Positions 47,509 to 58,309 of a DNA stretch of 64,000 nt are shown here, one piece after another. The position numbers and the translations under genes were made by a program. Under the pieces are notes generated by a model. That model ran no database searches. It was not told the origin of the DNA and saw only the letters and a list, made by a program, of their open reading frames with translations. How positions within the stretch are numbered: position 1 is the first letter of the stretch; each line of letters starts with the position of its first letter. This DNA is from Ligustrum vulgare (Eukaryota; Streptophyta; Magnoliopsida; Lamiales; Oleaceae), in contig OY743169.1 in assembly GCA_963555705.1 (NCBI GenBank), positions 7,130,014-7,194,013 of the forward strand, written 5' to 3'.

Positions 47509-47728
47509 GAGATGTGTTTCCGGAGTAGCCGTATCCTACCACCTCTGACCTTTTGAGGAAATAAAGAAACCTTCAAAAAGGTGTGTTTCGAGAGTAAGAA
47601 TACTCCGTAATCTACCACCTGGAACCTTTGAGGTACACACAAGATTTAAACATTAAGGAAAATCCTAGGAAATTAGAGGGGTGTCTCGAGAGTAAGAATA
47701 CTCCGTACTCTACCCCCACCTATTCTAA
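47509..47728. repeat. Three diverged repeats next to the LOG fragment
   Basis: Copies start gtgtttccggagtagccgta, gtgtttcgagagtaagaata and gtgtctcgagagtaagaata. Each is followed by a ctaccacc(t) word, and the first two by ccttttgagg or cctttgagg. They adjoin the captured gene and may mark the junction. Confidence 0.65.
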
Positions 47729-47731
47729 GAT

Positions 47732-48118
47732 TCATAAAGTTAAGTTTACATTAACCGGACTCCATTTTCGCTTGATTCCCCTTCCTTGCGACCAATCTAT
47801 CTTAACCCCTGCTGGATCTTGTATTGAGATATATGACTGCAGCTTATCCAGTAGTTCATCAATAGTAGGAGCAGAAATAAGAAGCCTTCTGGAAAATGGA
47901 GAGATGAATCCCTGTTCCACAGCATAATCAAGAAAGGTTAACAAACCATCAAAGAAATTGTTAACATTCAGAAGCCCAATAGGCTTAGTATGGAGACCTA
48001 GTTGAGCCCACGAGGTAATGTTAAAGATTTCTTCTAAGGTACCAAAACCTCCGGGTAGGGCTATAAAGCCATCAGCAACCTCAATCTTTCGAGTCTTATT
48101 CGATAAATTTTCCTCAGA
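47732..48118 (-). pseudogene. Captured LOG-family (cytokinin-activating type) gene fragment
   Basis: A single uninterrupted minus-strand frame of 128 residues without its own ATG reads SNKTRKIEVADGFIALPGG, then FGTLEEIFNITSWAQLGLHT, KPIGLLNVNNFFDGLLTFL, DYAVEQGFISPF and a basic Lys/Arg-containing end with a stop at 47732. PGGxGTxEE is the nucleotide-binding signature of the LOG/TIGR00730 family (cytokinin riboside 5'-monophosphate phosphoribohydrolases and 'lysine decarboxylase-like' relatives). The tail resembles the Arabidopsis At1g50575 subgroup more than LOG1-8. The N-terminal Rossmann half is missing. The fragment is antisense to the LTR element, and no target duplication of its own is seen, so it was taken up by the element. 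It cannot encode a working enzyme alone. Confidence 0.85.
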
Positions 48119-48913
48119 TCATTCATTGGAAGACTGGAATAATACTTGCGAATGTTTGTAAGAATGATATCCATGTTTTTGATGGATCTAACCTCTTCCC
48201 AGCATGAACTATTTAAAAGCATTAAGGATCGGAGGGAATCCGCGTGATATTGATTCCAGCAAGAAAGCGCGGAATAGAATAATGGAAAAGAGGGAACAAG
48301 GGTTTATGCGCCGTTTACTTTCTTGATAAAAGGAAGATTTGATGATGACGGGATTTGAGATATGGAATATTTTCTTGGATTTTTGGGTACTGATATTTTG
48401 ATATAATAATCAAGGTATAGAAATAATACGGGGATACGTGAAAGTGAAATAAGGACTGTATTGAATCATGATTAATAAGTTTGTGCAAGTGAAAGGAATA
48501 CCTTACGGGAAATGTTATGATATTTGAGTTAAGAATTTTAATTATTTGGGAGATATTTGTTTATTGAATTTTGCAGAAATTTTGGGTTACAAATATTGGA
48601 AAGATAAACTGATGATTATGTTGATATGTGAATAACATGTTTGGGTATATTACATAGAGAATATTCAGGTAATCGTTTTATTTACTTTGGGATATTTGGT
48701 GATAAGAAGAAATGACTAATTATTATGGTATGATATGTTAGTAAAGATTTATTGAAATTTTAGAGATATTAATACGAATATTTGAGGTCACATGATACGA
48801 TGATAAGTGACAGGTTACATGAGTACTACAAGACATGATGAAATATCACATACGATTGGGAATTTTCCTTTTGAGTCAGAATTTATGAGTAGACACATAT
48901 GTCTATTATTGAT
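48119..48913. other. LARD-like element interior, right part, noncoding
   Basis: AT-rich without recognised coding. At 48170-48310 there is a less AT-rich part that might extend the captured host DNA (intron or upstream exon), but no exon can be read. Confidence 0.4.
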
Positions 48914-49017
48914 AGAAAAGTCCATGTTTTTAAGAAAAACAAAGATATGCATTTAGTCAAAGTCCAGTGGGTTAAATATAGTAGCAATGATACTACCTAA
49001 GAGAAGAAGAGAAGAGA
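48914..49017 (+). pseudogene. Chromodomain remnant of a chromovirus integrase
   Basis: The frame reads KVHVFKKNKDMHLVKVQWVK followed by YSSNDTT, a stop, then E-rich residues. The pattern V-K-V-x-W ... T-x-E is the core of the C-terminal chromodomain in Del/Tekay-type gypsy elements. It sits right before aatttcgaggacgaaattat and the purine tract, just where such elements have it. It shows that the element descends from a chromovirus that lost the rest of pol. Confidence 0.65.
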
Positions 49018-49082
49018 TTCTGATTAAGTGTTCAGAAATCATAAGATCAAGTAAGTTTAATTTCGAGGACGAAATTATTTTA

Positions 49083-49094
49083 AGGGGGTAAGTT
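49083..49094 (+). other. Polypurine tract of the LARD-like element
   Basis: aagggggtaagt directly precedes the 3' LTR. Confidence 0.8.
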
Positions 49095-51524
49095 TGTAGC
49101 AACCAAGAATTTTTACGCGATTAATAATTATTTTAATAGAAAATCGTGTCGCTACTATTTCACCCATTTTTATTAAGTTAACGCAGCGACGTATTCGTAT
49201 AGCCAAGTCAAGAAATAATCGAGATCGTTCGATTTTAAATTAAATTCCGAATTTCTAAAAATATCTCCATTTTCTTGATTTAAAGTATATTAAGTCCAAA
49301 TACTTAATTCAATGTTATCCCAATATTTATTTATACAAAAATTACTTTTATTATTTAAATTAAGAAAATATATGCAAGCATGAGAGGTTCCATTATATGT
49401 AATCATGAAGAGCATAATATTTGTATAAAAAATGGAAAAGTATATGAATGATTTATATATTCCATTATATATAATCATGAAGAGCATAATATTTGTATAA
49501 ATAAGGAAAAGTATATGAATGATTTATATACTCCATTATATATAATCATGAAGAGCATAATATTTGTATAAATATGGAAAAGTATATGAATGATTTATAT
49601 ACTCCATTATATATAATCATGAAGAGCATAATATTTGTATAAATATGGAAAAGTATATGAATGATTGATAAGACTCCATTATATGTAATCATGAAGAGCA
49701 TAATATTTGTATAAAAAATGGAAAAGTATATGAATGATTTATATACTCCATTATATATAATCATGAAGAGCATAATATTTGTATAAATATGGAAAAATAT
49801 ATGAATGATTGATAGACTCCATTATATATAATCATGAAGAGCATATTATTTGTATAAATATGGAAAAGTATATGAATGGTGCTTTACTTTAAGAAAAGGA
49901 TGTGTTGAAATTAATAGAATTGAATGATTATGTTTACAATATGCCAACTTTATACATCTATTTAAACCCATCTCTTTTACACACAACTCTACACATATAC
50001 ACTTATTTCCAACCTCTTGACAAAATCCACAAGTAAGAGAAATTCAAGGTGGTCAAGAAAGTTTTGGTCCATTTACTACTACACTTCATTTTAATCTTTT
50101 AAAAGGTAAGTATATCTTATGTTTTTATGAAAATTAAGTATGTTGTTATGAAATGTAAGTATATCTTATGTTTTTATGAAAATTAAGTATGTTGTTATGA
50201 AATGTAAGTATATCTTATGTTTTTATGAAAATTAAGTATGTTGTTATGAAATGTAAGTATATCTTATGTTTTTATGAAAATTAAGTATGTTGTTATGAAA
50301 AGTAAGTATATCTTATGTTTTTATGAAAATTAAGTATGTTGTTATGAAATGTAAGTATATCTTATGTTTTTATGAAAATTAAGTATGTTGTTATGAAATG
50401 TAAGTATATCTTATGTTTTTATGAAAATTAAGTATGTTGTTATGAAATGTAAGTATATCTTATGTTTTTATGAAAATTAAGTATGTTGTTATGAAATGTA
50501 AGTATATCTTATGTTTTTATGAAAATTAAGTATGTTGTTATGAAATGTAAGTATATCTTATGTTTTTATGAAAAGTAAGTATGTTTTTATGAAAGGTAAA
50601 TATACCTTATGTTTTTATGAAAAGTAAGTATGTTTTTATGAAAGGTATTACCTTATGTTTTTATGAAAAGTAAGTATGTTTTTATGACAAGTAAGTATAT
50701 CTTATGTTTTTATGAAAAGTAAGTATGTTTTTATGAAAGGTAAATACACCTTATGTTTTTATGAAAAGTAAGTATGTTTTTATGACAAGTAAGTATATCT
50801 TATGTTTTTATGAAAAGTAAGTATGTTTTTATGAAAGGTAAATACACCTTATGTTTTTATGAAAAGTAAGTATGTTTTTATGACAAGTAAGTATATCTTA
50901 TATTTTTATGAAAAGTAAGTATGTTTTTATGAAAGGTAAATACACCTTATATTTTTATGAAAAGTAAGTATGTTTTTATGACAAGTAAGTATATCTTATG
51001 TTTTTATGAAAATGTTTGGATCATTGCTATGAAATCAATCTCACAAGATTGTTATGGGTTCCATATGATATGTTTATGATTATGCTAAGGGGACCGGAGT
51101 TTAGTAGCGCTACACATAAGAATTCTTGCCATTTAAGTTCGGTAAAATTCTTGTGTCTCCCTATGTTTATGAGTATTTCGATCCTATCCTATGTTATGAT
51201 GAAAATGATCCATATGCTTTCAAAAGAAAATTTATGCTTGGTATACTTACTGGGATTTTATAAATCTCACTCCACGATATTTACCATTTTCAGATAATTG
51301 AAGGTTCGAGGCGGTCAACATGGAAGTGGCAAAAGTGGTTAAGATTGATGAGATAATTATGTTGAACTTTATGTAAGAAAATTATGTTCTATTTTTATTC
51401 ACAGATAAAATTATGGGATTCTAATTATTCTTTTGAATAATTTTACATTACTATTTAAGTCTCGATAATATGATATGAGTCACTTTTAGTGGCACTCGAA
51501 TGGTCGAAAATTCGGGTCGTCACA
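49095..51524 (+). repeat. 3' LTR of the LARD-like element
   Basis: Same 2430-bp length as the 5' LTR with a constant offset of 5790. Visible differences are at 49293, 49507 and 49907. The minisatellites recur at 49380-49880 and 50104-51012 with the same unit order. Confidence 0.95.
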
Positions 51525-51529
51525 CTATC

Positions 51530-52801
51530 ATCCCTACAGTATCAAAAGTTTTCCATTTGACATATGTGTCACAGAATAAAGGTCGTTTATTATTGTGATA
51601 AAGAAGCTTTTGATTTTAGTTTGTATATTACTGGCACAACTGTATTATCAACTAGTGGTTGTCCCAGTTTTTGTATATGATATACTTAAAGATGTCAACT
51701 GAATCATTTCAAAGCACAATATTTGCTTCAATATATTTCTTGTACTTTGGAAAGAAATATACACACTACAACTATATTTTATGGGGATATCACATAAAAG
51801 ATTGACATTGGAAGGATGATCACAAGTTTTAGGAATAATGCACGATAATCCCAGCCTAAGAGGACCTGGTTAATACTCCCATCATGCATGACCTAGCCAT
51901 TTTTGGAACAAAGATTTCTGGCATATCCTGAATCTTCTAGTCGATTATGAACTCGGCATATCGTATCGCGAATACGCCATAGTCATGGCTGCAACAATTG
52001 AATAGGGATGGAATGCATTATATAGCAGATCAGTGTGTGACAGTGAAGATTGCATATAAATTGAGTGAACTGCATCAAGTGCTTATGATTGTAACGTGTC
52101 CAATGAGCATCATGTGGTGTGAAACATATGTCATTTGGAAAGGAGAACTCTAGATAAGATGATTAGGTTGCAATATAGTTACCTGGTTTGGTACTAAACA
52201 TATGTCATTGGACTTTTCTGATTTGGAAACTTTTCTGGCAATAACGGAGGGATGTATCTTTGAAAATAAATATATAATAAAATCATTGGAGAATTCTGTA
52301 GATGTTTAAGACGATGATTCGATATTTGGATGATGGTTGTGAGAGTTTCAATAATTTGAATTTTTATTTTTAGGGTAATTAGATTAGGACATAATTGAGG
52401 ATCCCTTGGCTATAATTAGGGCATTTAAGATGTGAGTTGTTTTCTTGAGGGAATTACGCTAGATTTTCTGGTGAGAATATTTTTTTATTTTTCATTTTTA
52501 CTTTAATATTGCAGTATTGTTTGAAATAAAATTGATTAACTGTATCATATGAATGTTTTATTAAAATGGAGTGTGTCGTATAATTTCCTCAAAATGATTA
52601 CGTTGCCAGGTATAGTTGAGAAAGGGCCACTCAACTTTACTTTTCTGAAAAGGTTGAACCGCAACCTCAACGGGCCTCACCTGTCATGTCCTGGGTCTTG
52701 GTGAAATAGCCACTCAACTTACTTTTTGGATTTCTCATGTGGTTATTTTTGTGAAGTTGTGAATGGTATGTTGAACAAGCTTTCTGTTCCTAAAGATAAG
52801 T
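51530..52801. other. Sequence right of the LARD-like element, no gene recognised
   Basis: Only short frames occur. At 52620-52735 the word gccactcaactt occurs twice, typical of the ends of small plant transposons, but no closed element can be drawn. Confidence 0.4.
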
Positions 52802-53037
52802 TTGGTAGTGTTTGATAGCAATTTGAATTTCGTGAAAAATGTATTTTTCACCCAAATTTTTCATAATTCAATCAAGCACACTTTTAAATTACATGTAATT
52901 TGAATTTCACTCACTCACAAAAAGACCACATTTTCCTTGAATTTCATGGAATTGAATTCTTTGGAGGTATGGGAATTTGAATTACATGGAATTGGAATTT
53001 CACCTCATTTTCCACTCTCCAATCAAACACTACCTTA
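52802..53037. mobile_element. MITE, about 236 bp, TIR t(t/a)(t/a)ggtagtgtttgat
   Basis: The left end ttggtagtgtttgat is the inverse of the right end atcaaacactacctta (53022-53037). The interior is noncoding and rich in gaatttca words. The gtgtttgat end is shared with the MITEs at 3406-4187. Confidence 0.75.
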
Positions 53038-53171
53038 GAATAATTTCATTTTGATTTCTTGAATTATTATTATTTTTTTTTTTATAAACCGTAATTATAA
53101 TAACATAGTTTATGAAGAGTTCTACGTAACTTGATCATCATTCTAAGATGAGAAAACTCTACATGCTTAGT

Positions 53172-53192
53172 TGTGTGTGTGTGTGTGTGTGT
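53172..53192. repeat. (TG)n microsatellite
   Basis: About ten uninterrupted TG units. Confidence 0.9.
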
Positions 53193-54940
53193 TCATTCAT
53201 AAATTTGTATTTCACCATGGATATTTGTTTTCTCGACCATGTTTGCAAAAGCCTTAAAACTTTTTAAGAATGGAATAAGATTCAATCTTGTGTCCAAGCC
53301 ATGTGCCAAGAACACGAGGAGGCGAAGTGATAAAGTGTATTTTCTATACTTATTCAGATGTTAAAAACTGGGAATTACATTGTTGTTTAAGAATAAGTTT
53401 TATTGATTTAGTTGTTATTTGTTTTTGTTTCAATTTTTATCTCAAAGTGGAGAGAATGCAGAAATTGAGGCCAAAAAGGACAAATTGAAGGTGCAAAGTG
53501 GACTAAAATATATAATGGGGAAGTGGATAAGGCCAATCGATAGTCAAATTGGGGAGAGTTAGAAATTCAAGAACTTAATTGAAGAAATCAATAGACAAAT
53601 AATTTAATTGAAGAATTTCAGAGGTTCAAGAGCTCAATTGTGTAAATCATAAGACAAAGGACCAAAGAGCAATTATGAGGAAGGACTAAAAGAGCAATTA
53701 TGAGGAAGGACTAACTTGTATGAAATCAAAAGACAAATTTGAAGAAAATCGTCAGCCCAAACAATCACGCCTAGTAATAGAAAGAATAGGCTTTCCCGTG
53801 AACTGGGAAAGTAGCCGCCTAAAGCATTGTCCGAGTGAGCAGGCAGTGCCTACCTGCTCCCTAGGCCTAGTCCCCCTTGCCTTAAGTGATTTTCTGGTCG
53901 CCTTATTATGCAATAGAAATTGAAACGAAATAGCCAAGTGATCGTGTAGTTGTTTTCTGGACGAGATTTGTGTTCCTTTTGTAATATGGATTCTACATAT
54001 ATTCTTCCTAATTATACAAGGTCCTAACCTACTTATTTATACTCAAAGCTGCACAAAATATATGGAGGACGATCGAGAGAGAAAAACTCATAGAGATTGA
54101 GAGTTCTACCTACATTGAATAAATTGAAGATTGAAGATTTCTCCTACAACATGATTGTTTTATACATCCTAAAGATTATTATAAAATCTTGTTTATCTTC
54201 AAATATGTATCTAGGCTAAACTTTAATTGTATTAGGATCATAATAAAGCCGTGAATTCCGAATTTTTATCTTTGGTTTTTTGTTTAATTAAGACAATTTT
54301 TAGTTTGAGCGATTAATTTTGTTTTTCGTGCATCTCTATAATTATATGCACAATGATTGTATTATATATGTGAGTGCTCTTAAGTTTGAAAGATTAGAAA
54401 TTCATTAGACTTGTGATAATTATCATAAAATCCGATAGGGGATAGAAATATACTTGTATACTTTATGTAATATTTAAGTGTTCATAAATTTTAATGATGT
54501 TCGCATTTGTCATAAAAATATAGATGGATAACATACCTATAGATTTTAATTCTTGTTCAAAAGAAGATTTTAAACAGTTTAAGAACATTGATCTTCATTT
54601 ATTTAAATTGTTGATAATTATTCAAACCAAAGTATGAAAGATGAAATGAAAATTGGATTCTAGATCCTAGCACTATATTTACATTCGTTGCATATATCAA
54701 TCTTTAAATCTTGTTTAATTTTATTTTAACTTCTTATTTTATAGTCAATTGATTGTGAGTTTAATTTCTCACAAACACAATTTGATTTATCTTGTTTTGG
54801 TGAAGGATGGTAATCTAAAATATACTTTAACTCAATTCTCGTGGATACGATGCAAAGACTCTTTGTCCATTATTTTACTTTTGCCATCAATACACTTGCG
54901 ATAAATAATCATGCAACACTAAGAAAAAACTGAAATTCAA
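53193..54940. other. Unclassified repeat-like noncoding DNA
   Basis: A short direct repeat (attatgaggaaggactaa, 53671 and 53697) occurs. The end aattctcgtggatacgatgc at about 54834 recalls the '...gtggatacgacc' phrase found near the ends of several plant LTR elements. No LTR pair, ORF or target duplication supports a definite call. Confidence 0.35.
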
Positions 54941-54961
54941 AGAAGAAATAGCACCGGCTGT

Positions 54962-55189
54962 ATGGCAGCAAGAGATGCTGCTGAAAAATCATTTAAATTG
55001 GAAGATACGAGGATGTCTAAGCTTAGAGACAGAGTCGAAGAGCTAACTCATCAACTCGACAAGCTATACACCCAAGAAACCTCGAGAACGGGCCTCAATC
55101 GCCTGAGAAATGTATGTTGGTACGGCAGTGGCTTGGCTTGGATTTTGTCGGCTCACGTCCTTCTCAACACCATAACAAAGTGCAAATGA
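54962..55189 (+). CDS. Possible terminal exon of an unidentified tail-anchored coiled-coil protein
   Basis: A 75-codon open stretch has good amino-acid composition: a charged heptad-like helix (SKLRDRVEELTHQLDKLYTQ, residues about 20-39), then a hydrophobic end (WYGSGLAWILSAHVLLNTI) and TGA. It reads like the last exon of a protein with a coiled coil and a C-terminal membrane anchor. No upstream exon was found in the transposon-like DNA before it, so it may be a real gene end whose 5' part lies elsewhere, or a captured fragment. I do not recognise the family. Confidence 0.3.
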   Translation: MAARDAAEKSFKLEDTRMSKLRDRVEELTHQLDKLYTQETSRTGLNRLRNVCWYGSGLAWILSAHVLLNTITKCK

Positions 55190-55492
55190 AATGGAACTTT
55201 TTGGACCCCTTCTTTGATTATCTTTCTCTCAATGTTCTTCTTTCCTTGTATTTTTTGTGATACTTGAAAATTAAGACAGTATCATGGTCTTAGTTTATGT
55301 AGCATATTGGTTCTCCGAAGGTTGAAGGAAATTAGTTGTACTTTACCACGAATCATGAGATATGAAAATATTCTTCGTTTACATTGTACATTATCACGAT
55401 TGTATCACTTTTGATTCTATGTTGCGGCTTCCACTTAACTTTTTAAATTATGGGATGTGTTGCTATTGAATTTGTCTTTGCATCTAATTCTC
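55190..55492. other. Possible 3' UTR and spacer
   Basis: AT-rich, no coding region; may be the untranslated tail of the preceding exon. Confidence 0.35.
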
Positions 55493-55775
55493 TTAGGGCG
55501 TCTTTAATTGCAATGGTGGAGAATCGGTGGAAAGAAATTTATTTTCGTGGAAAAAATCAATTGAATGTGTTTGATTGATTTAATTTTCTAGGTGAAAAAA
55601 ATGAAGAATTTTTCAAGTTTTATTGTTTGATTGACATTATTTTTCATTAAAAATAATATAAATTTTTAGCTATTTAATATTATTATTATTATTATTAACA
55701 CATTTGTACTTAATAATGATAACATTATGTTTTAAAAAAATAAGTCAATTAACAACAAAATTGATCAAACGTGAC
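55493..55775 (-). mobile_element. Truncated copy of the 3644-4187 MITE family
   Basis: Inverted relative to the 3644 copy. Matches include gtgtttgattga, gaaaaa(a/g)tg, attatttttc and aagtcaattaacaa. It stops at gatcaaacgtgac where the Tat element begins; in the other copy sequence continues past this point, so the Tat element is inserted in it. Confidence 0.8.
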
Positions 55776-56438
55776 TGTTGACCACAAAATCCGGCTGGAC
55801 CTTGGACCAACACGTCTCAGCTCCTCCATCTTGAATACGTGGATCTCCTGCGCACTAAGACAAACAATCAGCTTGCAAAGGGGGCCGAGGTGGCTCCCGT
55901 TTGCACTCCGATGCCTAAGTCAGTGCTCATTTTAGGCAAATATATATATTGGGTGTGAAAAATATAAATGTGTAAAAGAGAGAAAAGGGAGTGAGAGAAA
56001 TGTATCGTCTTTGAGTGAGGAATCGCTAACCCCCTCCTTGGAGACAATTGTGCTTCATTTATAGTGAAACTTCTTGTCTCGGATTGCGACACGTGGCATA
56101 CTTTACACTTGTCATCTCCCTAGCTCATGGAAGTGACAACCTTGCTTTTCAACCGTAATCATTACTACATTTCGCAGGGGATGGACGCATGTCACGTCTT
56201 GGTAAAGGCAGTGTCCCATCACTGACTCTATCTCTCTTCTGGCCAACGCCATAAAGCGCCCCGGCTGAATATAAAGCACATCGGCTGGTACGTTAACCAG
56301 GTCGGCTAAAGAGGTTTGCTTGGCGTACCACCTCGACAATCATCCCAGGTGATACTTTAGTCCTTTAACGGTGGGTCAGGGTCCTATTGGGCCTTCGCTG
56401 GTGGGTCATTGTACCCTTCTTTGGGCCCGGAATCAACA
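55776..56438 (-). repeat. 3' LTR of Tat element
   Basis: 663 bp with tgttg...caaca ends. Read on the minus strand it is preceded by the purine-rich gatttgaggga-ctag, the position of the polypurine tract. The 5 bases outside the LTR are gtgac (55771-55775); the partner duplication is outside the window. Confidence 0.8.
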
Positions 56439-57260
56439 CTAGTCCCTCAAATCCGAAGGGATCATTCATGGTCGTGTAGGATTTGCTATGATTTTATAGC
56501 CGACCTTACGCCTCGGATTTCCTCTCCCTGATGCCTAGGATCGTGCCAGCGCGTTTCCTAGGCGGCGCATTCAATTCGGATGGGCTATTGGTATTTATTT
56601 CCAAGGAATTTATGCATGAAATGGGAGGGGGGGTAACATTTCACGGCGCGTGGCATTCACCGTGGCAGTTGAACGGTTTTGTCTCTCCCTTTGACGGCTG
56701 GCGCTTTGATTAGCCCATTTTCCAAGAAGCATGGGTTACCCATATTAATCATGCGGTTCACGAAAATCAAGGAATTTAGATTATTGGGATTCCTATAAAT
56801 CCTTATTCATTTCGTTATTTCCCCCTTTTACCATTTTCTAAGAGTCTTTTGCAGCAATACCTTGGCGAAAGCTTGTTCCGTTTCTTTCTTTCCTGCAAGT
56901 TTCAAGTCTTTTCCTCAAGGGCTTTCTACCCAGCTTCCGCCTTTACTGTTCCACAGTTTCTTCATCGGCGAGTTCTCCATTTCCAGTGCACAATTTCACG
57001 CATTTGTCACCTGAAGGTAAACCTCTTGGTCTCTGGACATGCGAAACTTTTCTATTTTCAGTTTCTCATTATGGGTTTGAAAATTTTGTTTTTGCACCTT
57101 GTTTCTCTTTCGTTGAGTCTGATCCACCTTTAAAACAAAAAGAAAAAAAAATGGAAAGAGTTGGGGGAACGGGTTCACAGGAAATGTTAGCAATGACGAT
57201 TCCCGTCAGAGGTTTCTGCCCCATCTCTTTATCGGTTTTTAGTTCCCTTTCTTTAGGAGC
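56439..57260. other. Noncoding between 3' LTR and antisense ORF
   Basis: It has a purine-rich strip next to the LTR. A frame from ATG 57151 (MERVGGTGSQEMLAMTI) could be a first exon for the antisense ORF, since ggagcag at 57255-57261 is acceptor-like. Otherwise nothing is recognised. Confidence 0.45.
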
Positions 57261-57261
57261 A

Positions 57262-57742
57262 GGTTAAGAGGAGAAATAGGAAAACCAATGGCATAATTTA
57301 TTTGAGTGATTTTGACAGCGAAGAAGAAAAACACCAGAACTACATGGCTCACCTGTTATCCGAGGAGGAATCCGCGCTAAGAGAACTCCGAAGCAAGCGT
57401 GACAGAGACAGGGAGAGAGAGGGAGCAACGGGTTCTTCTCCTGGCCCACAGAATCTTGGTTTGGGCACCAGGGCCCCTTTCCGGGCGCATAGAGAGGAGT
57501 TGGGGCTCTCAGAGGAGGAGATAGCCCAGGTCGAAGGTTGGGTGGACCTGGTAAACAAAACATCAGGATATCATGTGGATCCTGACCCAAACTCAGATTT
57601 GTGGGAGAGCAGTGAGGTCACTACTGAAATCCGAGGAGTCAATTTAGCTGGGGCCTCGGCGAAATTCAGAATGCCAGAAGGGATCCATTTGGTGCGTCCT
57701 ACGCCTTCTTGCCGCAGTGATGTTTCAAAACTGTTTAAGTGA
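57262..57742 (+). CDS. Antisense ORF (aORF) of the Tat element
   Basis: A plus-strand frame, opposite to gag-pol, is open from a probable acceptor at 57261 to the TGA at 57740. It encodes an acidic/basic, strongly charged product (SDFDSEEEKHQNYMAHLLSE; ALRELRSKRDRDREREG), then LGLSEEEIAQVEGWVDLVNK and a C-terminal segment. It has no ATG near its start, so an upstream exon is likely. Tat-lineage elements often carry an extra ORF of unknown role in this position and orientation. The function is unknown; the frame remains open although pol has decayed. Confidence 0.5.
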
Positions 57743-58309
57743 ATGCTTCGTGATTGTATGATGATAATGTGGGAAATTATAAGTGTTTGTAGATGTGTAG
57801 TCCCTCAGATCTAGCGAGCTTAATGCGTTCACGCTTGCTGGTTGGATCTTTTTTTTATATATATATATATATATATGACGACACTTGGTTGAATTCGAGT
57901 GTTTCCAAAATGTAAATGCCTTTAGAAAATGGCTCTCGCACGTATCGCGTATTGCATGTTTAACGTATTGCATGTTTAATGGGTATAATCCCTCAGATCT
58001 GAGTGGTTCGAGACATTTATGTTTACCAATGAGATCTGATTTTGACAAACATTTAAACATACATAAGCCACACTTTGTAAAGTCTGTGTATGCAGTTTTG
58101 GTTGTACTAAGATCTTTGCGGTGCTAATGCATTCAATTTCTTACGCAACGACCGTAGTGTAGGCTTATAAGAGTCCCTTGTTTGTAATAAACTTCATGCA
58201 CGACGAATACGCATGGCTAATTAGTATTTGGTGCAATCCTCATCATAATTAACTAGCGATTTCATACAATCATGCGGCAACGCTGTGCCTCATTGAAGTG
58301 GAATTTGAC
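57743..58309. other. Noncoding between aORF and pol end; short AT microsatellite
   Basis: A TA tract lies at about 57857-57877. Two copies of a phrase around cctcagatct(ag/ga) occur (57806 and 57990), and tattgcatgttta is duplicated (57951 and 57967). Confidence 0.6.

Larger units (their letters stand above)
43305..51524 (+). mobile_element. Non-autonomous large LTR element (LARD-like) with captured LOG fragment
   Basis: Two 2430-bp LTRs (43305-45734 and 49095-51524) with tg...ca ends are flanked by the duplication ctatc (43300-43304 and 51525-51529). The primer site ttggtatcagagcc follows the 5' LTR at 45736, and a purine tract lies at 49083-49092. The 3.36-kb interior has no gag, protease, RT or integrase. 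It holds a chromodomain remnant just before the 3' LTR and an antisense LOG-family gene fragment. The LTRs differ at about three visible sites, so insertion was recent and must have used proteins in trans, probably from a chromovirus relative. Confidence 0.9.

Noticed and set aside
43305..51524. A tandem segmental duplication instead of an LTR element
   Set aside because: The repeats end in tg...ca, are flanked by a 5-bp duplication, and have a primer site and purine tract in the right places.
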